Position numbers and translations under genes: made by a program. DNA of 13,312 nt from contig CAJUJU010000046.1 in the NCBI GenBank assembly GCA_910586835.1, positions 18,183 through 31,494 of the forward strand, in the 5' to 3' direction. The notes beneath the pieces are model-generated. The model searched no databases and was not told the DNA's origin. It saw only the letters and a program-made list of their open reading frames with translations. Position 1 is the first letter of the stretch. Each line of letters starts with the position of its first letter. The DNA comes from an uncultured Acetatifactor sp. Its GTDB lineage: Bacteria > Bacillota > Clostridia > Lachnospirales > Lachnospiraceae. Shown here piece by piece: positions 1 to 5,399 of the stretch.

Positions 1-40
1 TTCCGTGCTTCGCACTCCATCTCGCGAGTACGGCTTCGCC
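1..40. repeat. 40-bp intergenic repeat, copy 1
   Basis: This copy is identical over 40 bp to positions 71-110, giving a 70-bp period with a 30-bp non-repeated spacer. It contains small self-complementary units: GTGCTTCGCAC, CTCGCGAG and GGCTTCGCC. The last unit is shorter here than in copy 2. The repeat may begin left of the window. It is non-coding and lies downstream of rnjA. It resembles REP-type extragenic palindromic repeats, but I cannot name a family. Confidence 0.8.
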
Positions 41-70
41 TTCTTCCCAGCCTCGCCATGCCTCTCTCGA

Positions 71-110
71 TTCCGTGCTTCGCACTCCATCTCGCGAGTA
101 CGGCTTCGCC
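71..110. repeat. 40-bp intergenic repeat, copy 2
   Basis: This is an exact second copy of bases 1-40. Its last mini-hairpin extends to a perfect TACGGCTTCGCCGTA (99-113). It is followed directly by a long inverted repeat (115-178). On the minus strand each copy reads as GGCGAAGCC, CTCGCGAG and GTGCGAAGCAC; the GCGAAGC core is known as an unusually stable DNA mini-hairpin. Its function is unknown. Confidence 0.8.
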
Positions 111-114
111 GTAT

Positions 115-178
115 TGCCCGACCAGGGAATCAGCACGGTTTCGAGCAAGCTCGAACCGTGCTGCTCCCTGGTCGGGCA
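115..178 (-). other. Long hairpin downstream of rnjA
   Basis: This is a near-perfect inverted repeat with arms of about 30 nt. It begins and ends TGCCCGACCAGGGA / TCCCTGGTCGGGCA, has a tiny central loop (GCAAGC) and only two small mismatches or bulges. It starts 12 nt past the rnjA stop codon, so it would form at the 3' end of the operon transcript. No T-tract follows on the minus strand, so it is not a classical intrinsic terminator. It could be a 3' stability or processing element, or the end of a small repeat element. Confidence 0.6.
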
Positions 179-189
179 GCATGGCTCTG

Positions 190-1863
190 TTAGACCTCCA
201 TGATGATCGGCAGGATCATGGGGCGGCGTTTGGTTTTTTTCCAGACGTAGTCGCTGAGGGTGTCCTTGGTGGTGTTTTTCAGCTTGCCCCAGTCGGTGAT
301 TCCCCGGTCAAGGCATCTCTGAATGGCATCGTCCACGGTGTTTCTGGCCTCCTCGATCAGCTCGTCGGACTCTTTCACATAGACAAATCCGCGGGATACA
401 ATATCCGGCCCCGCCACCAGCTGGCCGTTGTAGCGATCCAGGCTCATGACCACGATCATAATGCCATCCTCGGCCAGATGCTGTCTGTCCCGCAGAACCA
501 CATTTCCCACATCGCCCACGCCAAGGCCGTCCACAAGGATGGCTCCCGTGGGAACCTTTCCGGTGACCTTTGCGCTGTTCTCCGTCAATTCTATCACATC
601 TCCCGAGGAGAGGATAAAGATATTTTCCTTTTCTATGCCCAGACTGTGGGCAATCTTTGCCTGAGCGGTCAGATGCTTGTACTCTCCGTGAACCGGAATC
701 GCATACCTGGGCTGCACCAGCGTATAGATCAGCTTAATCTCCTCCTGGCAGGCATGCCCGGACACATGCGCGTCCTGGAAAATCACATCCGCACCCTTTC
801 GCAGCAGATCGTTGATAACCTTTGTCACCGACTTCTCGTTTCCGGGAATGGGGTTTGAGGAAAAGATCACCGTATCCCCCGCGCCGATGGTAATCTTGCG
901 GTGCATGCCGCTGGCCATACGGCTCAGCGCAGCCATGCTTTCGCCCTGGCTGCCGGTAGTGATGATCACCTGCTGGTCGTCGGGATAATTCTTCATCTGT
1001 TCCACTTCGATCAGCGTATTGTCAGGTATGCTGATGCAGCCCAGATTTCTGGCCGTATCGATGATACTGACCATGCTGCGGCCCTCCACGCACACCTTTT
1101 TCCCGAATTTATAGGCGGTGTTGATGATCTGCTGTACCCGGTCTACATTGGAAGCAAAGGTAGCCACAAAAATTCTGGTATTTCTGTGTTCTTCAAACAG
1201 GTTATCAAAGGTCTTGCCCACCGTTCTCTCGGAGGGAGTAAAGCCGGGGCGCTCCGCGTTGGTGGAATCGCACATCAGCGCGAGAACACCCTTTTTCCCA
1301 AGCTCCGCAAACCGCTGCAGGTCGATGGCATCTCCGAACACCGGGGTATAATCCACCTTAAAGTCTCCGGTGTGCACCACCACCCCCGCGGGGGAGTAGA
1401 TTGCCAATGCCGCCGCGTCCACGATACTGTGGTTCGTCCGGATAAACTCCACCCGGAACTTGCCCAGATTGATGGACTGGCCGAATTTTACCACCTTGCG
1501 TTTGGTTCCCTTCATGAGATTGTGCTCCCGCAGCTTGTTCTCAATGATTCCCATGGTAAGCCGGGTGGCGTAGACAGGCACGTTCACATCCCGGAGCACA
1601 TAGGGCAGCGCCCCGATATGATCCTCGTGCCCGTGGGTAATCATAAATCCCTTTACCTTATCCAGATTATCCTTCAAATAGGTGACGTCGGGAATGACCA
1701 GGTCGATTCCCAGCATGTCGTCCGCCGGAAACGACAGACCGCAGTCTACCACAATAATACTGTCCTCGTACTCGAAGGCAGTAATATTCATACCGATTTG
1801 TTCCAGGCCGCCCAAAGGGATAATCTTCAGCCCGGAACCGCTGTTATTCTCTTTTTTCTTCAA
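190..1863 (-). CDS. rnjA: Ribonuclease J
   Basis: A 557-residue metallo-beta-lactamase/beta-CASP ribonuclease, the normal length for RNase J. RNase J combines 5'-3' exonuclease and endonuclease activity in mRNA decay and rRNA maturation in the cytoplasm. Visible motifs are HGHEDH (77-82, zinc ligands), TNHS with H145, HTGDFK (164-169), CDST (198-201), TGSQGE (303-308), HVSGHA (366-371) and PVHGEYKHL (390-398). The C-terminal RNase J domain follows from about residue 450. The start is a TTG: an AGGAGG-like site (complement of 1871-1876) lies 7 nt upstream and no nearby ATG fits. It is the last gene of the ireB-ruvX-DUF1292-fur operon, 26 bp after the Fur-family stop. Family assignment is secure. 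Whether the genome has a second paralogue (rnjB) cannot be seen. Confidence 0.96.
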   Translation of the reverse strand: MKKKENNSGSGLKIIPLGGLEQIGMNITAFEYEDSIIVVDCGLSFPADDMLGIDLVIPDVTYLKDNLDKVKGFMITHGHEDHIGALPYVLRDVNVPVYATRLTMGIIENKLREHNLMKGTKRKVVKFGQSINLGKFRVEFIRTNHSIVDAAALAIYSPAGVVVHTGDFKVDYTPVFGDAIDLQRFAELGKKGVLALMCDSTNAERPGFTPSERTVGKTFDNLFEEHRNTRIFVATFASNVDRVQQIINTAYKFGKKVCVEGRSMVSIIDTARNLGCISIPDNTLIEVEQMKNYPDDQQVIITTGSQGESMAALSRMASGMHRKITIGAGDTVIFSSNPIPGNEKSVTKVINDLLRKGADVIFQDAHVSGHACQEEIKLIYTLVQPRYAIPVHGEYKHLTAQAKIAHSLGIEKENIFILSSGDVIELTENSAKVTGKVPTGAILVDGLGVGDVGNVVLRDRQHLAEDGIMIVVMSLDRYNGQLVAGPDIVSRGFVYVKESDELIEEARNTVDDAIQRCLDRGITDWGKLKNTTKDTLSDYVWKKTKRRPMILPIIMEV

Positions 1864-1889
1864 TCAAATTTCCTCCAAAATTATATATT

Positions 1890-2342
1890 TTATGTTTTTT
1901 TCCTGCAAGCCGCACAGCAGCCAAAGAGCTTGACCTCATGATTCACAACAGTAAATCCGGTAGTAGAGGCGATCTTCTCCTCCAGCTCCTCCAGCAGATC
2001 ATCCCGGAAGGAGATCACCTTACCGCATTTCATACAGATCAGATGATGATGACGGTGTTCCTGTTTCTGGTTAGGAGCGCTTCCCATCTCGTAACGCACA
2101 AAACCGTCGTCAAAATTGATCCGGTCAATCAGATGCAGCTCATTCAACAGCTGTATTGTTCTATAAACAGTAGCCAGCCCGATCTCAGGGCTGACTGCTT
2201 TTACAAGCTCATAAATGTCCTCGGCAGTCAGATGCTCCTCGGGGCGCGATGCAATGGTCTCCAAAACCAAAAGTCTCTGGTGCGTGACCTTCAATCCATG
2301 CTCTCTCAACAACCTCCCGAATGCTTCTCTGTCAACTGCCAT
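1890..2342 (-). CDS. Fur-family metal/peroxide-responsive repressor
   Basis: A 150-residue Fur superfamily regulator with the usual architecture. A winged-helix DNA-binding domain (about 1-85) carries the recognition-helix signature GLATVYRT (55-62). The dimerisation domain has the metal-binding run HRHHH (96-100) and two structural-zinc CXXC pairs, C103/C106 and C143/C146 (C142 adjacent). The family represses iron-uptake (Fur), zinc-uptake (Zur) or peroxide-stress (PerR) genes. The residue before the conserved Phe in the CGKV segment is Ser111, where B. subtilis PerR has its sensing Asp104 and E. coli Fur a Glu, so neither name is assigned. ATG start with GGAG about 8 nt upstream. It lies 19 bp after DUF1292 and 26 bp before rnjA, within one operon. 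Confidence 0.93.
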   Translation of the reverse strand: MAVDREAFGRLLREHGLKVTHQRLLVLETIASRPEEHLTAEDIYELVKAVSPEIGLATVYRTIQLLNELHLIDRINFDDGFVRYEMGSAPNQKQEHRHHHLICMKCGKVISFRDDLLEELEEKIASTTGFTVVNHEVKLFGCCAACRKKT

Positions 2343-2361
2343 ATCCTGCTCCGTTTAACTG

Positions 2362-2625
2362 TCACACAAATGTTACGTCTTCCAGCATATTTTCAAATAC
2401 GCCGGCAACCGCGGAAAGCTCCTCGTCGTCGGAGACAATGGAAAAGATGCTCTCCTCCTCCCCGTCCTTTGAAATATCCTTCAAAATCAGGGCCTCTCCG
2501 TCGCCTTCCTCAAAATCAGTGACAAGAATATAATTCATCCCGCCTATTCTGGTCTGTTCCAGAACAAAAAACTCTACGGGTTCTTCCCCTTCCGGGTTAA
2601 AGACGATCTTCTCCAGCTTCGCCAT
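2362..2625 (-). CDS. DUF1292 family protein (YrzB-like)
   Basis: A small acidic protein of 87 residues of the DUF1292 family. It shows the family pattern of an N-terminal beta segment (IVFNPEGEEPVEFFVLEQ), then Y-I-L-V, a DGEALILK strand and a C-terminal acidic helix. There is no signal peptide or membrane segment. The function of the family is not established; it usually sits beside ruvX and ireB homologues, as with yrzB, yrrK and yrzL in Bacillus subtilis. Its start overlaps the 3' end of ruvX by 29 nt, with a GGAGG site 6 nt before the ATG inside ruvX, which points to translational coupling. Confidence 0.9.
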   Translation of the reverse strand: MAKLEKIVFNPEGEEPVEFFVLEQTRIGGMNYILVTDFEEGDGEALILKDISKDGEEESIFSIVSDDEELSAVAGVFENMLEDVTFV

Positions 2626-3055
2626 TTTCAGCCTCCATACCGCGTCGGTCCAAATATCCCTGCAAGATCAGGGATGCGGCAATCCTGTCTACATGTTCCT
2701 TCCTGTTTTCCCTGCGGATGCCCGCCTCTATCATAATCCGATCCGCTGAGACGGTGGTCAGCCGCTCATCCCACAGACGCACGGGAAGTCCGGTACGCCG
2801 CTCCAGCTTTTCCTTGAATTCTTTGGTGAGGCAAGCGCGTTCCCCCTCTGTGGCATTCATATTCTTTGGCAGCCCCAGCACGATCTCGCCCACTTCATAT
2901 TCCACAATCAGCTCTTCTATGCGAGCAAAAGTCTGTCGCAGTTTATTCTCTTCCTTCCGCCTGATAATCTCCAGACCCTGGGCCGTCAAAAGAAGGCTGT
3001 CACTGACTGCCACACCCACTGTCTTCGAGCCGAAGTCAAGCCCCATTATCCGCAT
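2597..3055 (-). CDS. ruvX: RuvX/YqgF-family nuclease (pre-16S rRNA processing or Holliday junction resolution)
   Basis: A 152-residue RNase H-like (YqgF fold) protein. Motifs run in the expected order: DFGSKTVGVAVSD (7-19, first catalytic Asp), GLPKNMN (61-67), DERLTT (96-101, with the acidic residue) and VDRIAASLILQGYLD (122-136, last catalytic Asp123). E. coli YqgF acts in 5' processing of pre-16S rRNA, and other homologues resolve Holliday junctions in vitro; which applies here cannot be read from sequence. Residues 137-152 form a short charged extension that overlaps the DUF1292 start. The start overlaps the ireB end by 20 nt, with AGGAGG 6 nt before the ATG. Confidence 0.95.
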   Translation of the reverse strand: MRIMGLDFGSKTVGVAVSDSLLLTAQGLEIIRRKEENKLRQTFARIEELIVEYEVGEIVLGLPKNMNATEGERACLTKEFKEKLERRTGLPVRLWDERLTTVSADRIMIEAGIRRENRKEHVDRIAASLILQGYLDRRGMEAENGEAGEDRL

Positions 3056-3326
3056 GGATATCCTCCTGTTTCCAATTCCTCGACCGAATATATTCCGTCA
3101 GCAGCTCCTCCACAAGCTCATCTCGCTCCACACGCATAATCTTACTGCGGGCGTTTTTATGGCTGGTGATGTAAGTGGGATCGCCGCTCATAATATATCC
3201 GACGATTTGATTTACCGGATTATACCCCTTTTCCGTAAGTGCCTCATACACGTCGGCCAATACTCCATCCGCCCGGGCATCCGCCGGCGCGACCTTGAAA
3301 TACTGTGTATTTTCCAAGTCCTGCAT
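3036..3326 (-). CDS. ireB: IreB family regulatory phosphoprotein (UPF0297)
   Basis: A small cytoplasmic protein of the IreB/YrzL (UPF0297) family. The signatures GYNPVNQIVGY (34-44), SGDPTYITSHKNAR (47-60) and ERDELVEELL (67-76) are intact. In Enterococcus faecalis, IreB is phosphorylated by the PASTA Ser/Thr kinase IreK on N-terminal threonines and modulates cephalosporin resistance. I chose the ATG at 3326 (96 aa) because GAGGA lies 5 nt upstream and it puts a Thr at position 7 (ENTQYF), matching the known Thr7 context. An ATG at 3338 (100 aa) is the alternative, but its GGAG is only 1-2 nt away. It is the first gene of the operon, 20 nt overlapping ruvX, directly behind a good promoter. 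Confidence 0.93.
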   Translation of the reverse strand: MQDLENTQYFKVAPADARADGVLADVYEALTEKGYNPVNQIVGYIMSGDPTYITSHKNARSKIMRVERDELVEELLTEYIRSRNWKQEDIHADNGA

Positions 3327-3376
3327 ACTCGTCCTCATTCTCCTGGTACAATTCCTGTTGCCATCTGTTGTTTTCT

Positions 3377-3405
3377 ACTATAACTCATTTGCATGCAAAA
3401 TTCAA
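3377..3405 (-). promoter_or_regulatory. SigA-type promoter of the ireB-ruvX-DUF1292-fur-rnjA operon
   Basis: On the minus strand the -35 is TTGAAT (3400-3405), the spacer is 17 bp and the -10 is TATAGT (3377-3382). It lies in the short gap after the mtaB stop, so the downstream operon can be transcribed separately from mtaB. The predicted start is near 3370, giving a 5' leader of about 45 nt to ireB. A perfect 12-bp palindrome, TTTGCATGCAAA (3388-3399), fills most of the spacer and is a candidate operator. Confidence 0.62.
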
Positions 3406-3410
3406 TACAT

Positions 3411-4805
3411 TTACTGCGCCGGGACGGCTGCAAGCATTTTGTCGGTCAGAAAGCCCTGCACACGCACCCTTTCCATGGCGTTGCTGTGCCGTGCCTCCTT
3501 TTCCTCTGTCGCGACCTTTACATAATCCCTCGTATGCCCCACTCTCCAGAGCTTCCCGTCTATTTCCTCGGTATCCTCCGTGAGTATCTCGACCTCCTGA
3601 CCTATGTACGTCCTGCGAAACTCCTCGGACTGCCGCCTTTCCATCTCAAACAGCCGGTCGCTCCGGGCCGCCTTCACATCCTCCGGAACCTGCCCCTGCA
3701 GTTCGGCCGCAACAGTCCCCTGTCTCTTCGAATACCGGAAAATGTGCATTTCATAAAAACACACCTTTTCCAGAAAGCGTTCTGTCTCCGCAAATTCCTC
3801 CTCCGTCTCCCCCGGAAACCCCACGATCACGTCTGTGGTAATGGCAGGATGGCTAAAGGCCCTGCGCAGCAGCTCCACACTGGAGTAGTATTCCCCCGTG
3901 GTATAATGTCTATTCATCCTTTTCAGCGTTGCGTCACAGCCGCTCTGCAGGGACAGGTGAAAATGAGGGCAAAGCTTGGGCAGCGCCGCAAGCCGGCGCA
4001 CCGCCTCCTCCGTCACAATGCGGGGCTCCAGGGAGCCCAGGCGGATCCGTTCAATCCCGGGAATCTGGCAAAGCAGCTCCACCAGCTCCACCAGCTTACC
4101 GGCTCCCCGGTATACCAGCCCATCCCCCCGGCGCATGGGAACGCTCTCTCCCCTTTTCCAGGCTTCGTCGTCAAGGTCGATGCCGTAGGAGCTGATATGG
4201 ATGCCTGTGAGCACGATCTCCCGGAAGCCTCTCTCCGCAATGCCCCGCACCTCCGTCAGGATATCCTCCGCCCTGCGGCTCCTGACCCTGCCTCTGGCAT
4301 AGGGAATGGCACAGTAAGAGCAAAACTGGTTGCAGCCGTCCTGTATTTTGACATGTACCCGGATGTGCTCTTCGCTCCTTTCAAGCTGCATTTCCTCGTA
4401 CTCGCTCGTATGGTTGATATCCGTCACAACACAGTCCCTGCGCTTTCCGCCGCCGCGCTTTTCCAGAAATTCCTCCAGAAGCTCCGCGATCTCTCCCTTG
4501 TGGTTATTTCCTATGGCGAGATCTATGCTGTCATCCTTCCGGATGGCTTCCTGTCCGGTCTGCACATAACAGCCCACCGCCACCACCACTGCCTCCGGGT
4601 TTTTCTGTCTGGCCCTGTGCAGCAGCTGTCGGCTCTTCCTGTCCGCAATGTTGGTGACGGTGCAGGTATTCACAATATATACGTCCGCTACGCTGTCGAA
4701 CGGGACGATTTCATACCCCTTCTCCCGCAGCTTCTGCCCCATGACTTCCGTCTCATAGGAATTTACCTTACATCCAAGATTGTGTAACGCCGCCTTTTTC
4801 ATCAT
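3411..4805 (-). CDS. mtaB: tRNA t6A37 methylthiotransferase MtaB
   Basis: A radical-SAM methylthiotransferase of the MiaB/MtaB family. It converts t6A to ms2t6A at position 37 of ANN-decoding tRNAs, using SAM and two 4Fe-4S clusters. Numbering from this start, the N-terminal UPF0004 domain has cluster cysteines C12, C48 and C79. The radical-SAM motif is C158-x3-C162-x2-C165 (CNQFCSYC), followed by LSLQSGCD and a C-terminal TRAM-like domain (about 395-455). The LGCKVNSYE N-terminus and CAIPYARG favour MtaB over MiaB or RimO. The ATG at 4805 is chosen because GGGAG lies 8 nt upstream; a TTG at 4820 is possible but has worse spacing. Residues about 209-235 look like an insertion relative to typical MtaB. 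The gene is divergent from the HPr-like gene. Confidence 0.95.
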   Translation of the reverse strand: MMKKAALHNLGCKVNSYETEVMGQKLREKGYEIVPFDSVADVYIVNTCTVTNIADRKSRQLLHRARQKNPEAVVVAVGCYVQTGQEAIRKDDSIDLAIGNNHKGEIAELLEEFLEKRGGGKRRDCVVTDINHTSEYEEMQLERSEEHIRVHVKIQDGCNQFCSYCAIPYARGRVRSRRAEDILTEVRGIAERGFREIVLTGIHISSYGIDLDDEAWKRGESVPMRRGDGLVYRGAGKLVELVELLCQIPGIERIRLGSLEPRIVTEEAVRRLAALPKLCPHFHLSLQSGCDATLKRMNRHYTTGEYYSSVELLRRAFSHPAITTDVIVGFPGETEEEFAETERFLEKVCFYEMHIFRYSKRQGTVAAELQGQVPEDVKAARSDRLFEMERRQSEEFRRTYIGQEVEILTEDTEEIDGKLWRVGHTRDYVKVATEEKEARHSNAMERVRVQGFLTDKMLAAVPAQ

Positions 4806-4908
4806 TTCCGTTTCTCCCAATCCTTCCCTGAACTGTCTGTACGAGAAGCCAGGGCCTGCCGGTTTCTGTTCGGAATACCTATCATGCTGTTCCGCACAGG
4901 CACGCGAA

Positions 4909-4925
4909 CCGAATATCAGATTCGG
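4909..4925. promoter_or_regulatory. Inverted repeat upstream of the HPr-like promoter
   Basis: CCGAAT and ATTCGG are separated by 5 bp and lie 13 bp before the -35 box of the HPr-like gene, in the divergent mtaB/HPr-like region. A further TTCGGAAT occurs at 4869-4876. This could be a regulator binding site. The evidence is symmetry and position only. Confidence 0.3.
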
Positions 4926-4938
4926 ACACTATTAAGCC

Positions 4939-4967
4939 TTGACTTTTCCTCCTTTTGCCCTTAATAT
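4939..4967 (+). promoter_or_regulatory. Promoter of the HPr-like gene
   Basis: TTGACT (-35, 4939-4944) is separated by 17 bp from TAATAT (-10, 4962-4967). The predicted start near 4974 would give a leader of about 37 nt containing a small hairpin (4977-4991) and then the AAGGAGG ribosome binding site. Confidence 0.55.
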
Positions 4968-4976
4968 GGAAACAGA

Positions 4977-4991
4977 AGGTGTGCGACACCT
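4977..4991 (+). other. 5' leader hairpin of the HPr-like mRNA
   Basis: AGGTGT-GCG-ACACCT forms a perfect 6-bp stem with a 3-nt loop. It ends 2 nt before the GGAAGGAGG ribosome binding site (4994-5002). It sits at the very 5' end of the predicted transcript, so it could stabilise the mRNA or affect ribosome access. Confidence 0.5.
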
Positions 4992-5010
4992 ATGGAAGGA
5001 GGCAGCTGTA

Positions 5011-5241
5011 ATGAAAACAGTACAGATTTCTTTAAATTCAATCGACAAAGTGAAATCCTTTGTAAACGATATTACCAAATTTGATTGTGACTTTGACCTG
5101 GTTTCCGGCAGATATGTGATCGACGCAAAGTCCATCATGGGTATCTTCAGCCTGGATCTCTCCAAGCCCATCGATTTGAATATCCACGCCGAGGACGGCG
5201 CAGAAGAAGTGCTGGCGGTTCTGAAGCCCTACATTGTATAA
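5011..5241 (+). CDS. HPr-like protein lacking the phospho-accepting histidine
   Basis: A 76-residue cytoplasmic protein with the HPr fold pattern. The second half matches HPr well: KSIMGIFSL (40-48) corresponds to the regulatory Ser46 region, then strands and a C-terminal helix (GAEEVLAVLKPYIV). The first half lacks the active-site GxHARP motif. The aligned stretch is SIDKVKSF, with Asp12 at the His15 position and Val14 at the Arg17 position, so it cannot carry PEP-derived phosphate as classical HPr does. Retention of the serine region recalls Crh, a regulatory HPr paralogue in Bacillus, but identity with Crh is not claimed. ATG with AAGGAGG 8 nt upstream. It is monocistronic, with its own promoter and terminator, and is the only plus-strand gene in the window. 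Confidence 0.9.
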   Translation: MKTVQISLNSIDKVKSFVNDITKFDCDFDLVSGRYVIDAKSIMGIFSLDLSKPIDLNIHAEDGAEEVLAVLKPYIV

Positions 5242-5286
5242 GACATTTACATATTTCAGACTGTCCGCAGTACAGACATAAGAACT

Positions 5287-5315
5287 CCCGGGAGACAAGG
5301 CCTCCCGGGTTTTTT
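5287..5315 (+). terminator. Intrinsic terminator of the HPr-like gene
   Basis: CCCGGGAG (5287-5294) pairs with CTCCCGGG (5302-5309) around a 7-nt loop, followed directly by six T (5310-5315) and a second T-rich run. It lies 45 bp after the stop codon. On the minus strand the same stem lacks a good T-tract, so it is a weak candidate for also stopping thiI, which converges on it. Confidence 0.9.
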
Positions 5316-5399
5316 CTTTTTTCCCGCAGGACGCCTTCTCCCGCATGTCGGAAAATCCGCCTTGCCGGCTGCACTGCCAAACTGCAGAATAACCGCCGC

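Noticed and set aside
1..110. Possible CRISPR array (40-bp repeat, 30-bp spacer)
   Set aside because: Only two copies are visible, each repeat contains three internal mini-palindromes, the second copy runs straight into an unrelated long hairpin, and no cas gene is present.
131..165. tRNA-like T-arm (GGTTCGAGC) in the minus strand of the long hairpin
   Set aside because: The match is part of a simple long inverted repeat; no acceptor, D or anticodon arms and no CCA context exist.
1880..1908. Promoter-like TTGCAG-17 bp-TATAAT just before rnjA
   Set aside because: The predicted transcription start would fall inside the rnjA ribosome binding site, so the transcript could not use it. The match is probably due to the AT-rich linker.
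901..1941. 346-codon plus-strand open frame opposite rnjA
   Set aside because: It lies antisense to a motif-complete RNase J, with no recognisable domain and no ribosome binding site.
3393..4787. 464-codon plus-strand open frame opposite mtaB
   Set aside because: It mirrors the codon structure of a clearly conserved minus-strand gene and its protein shows no family motif.
5316..5399. Search for a thiI terminator in the convergent gap
   Set aside because: Only weak short stems such as CTGCA...TGCAG are present on the minus strand, without T-tracts, so no separate terminator is claimed.
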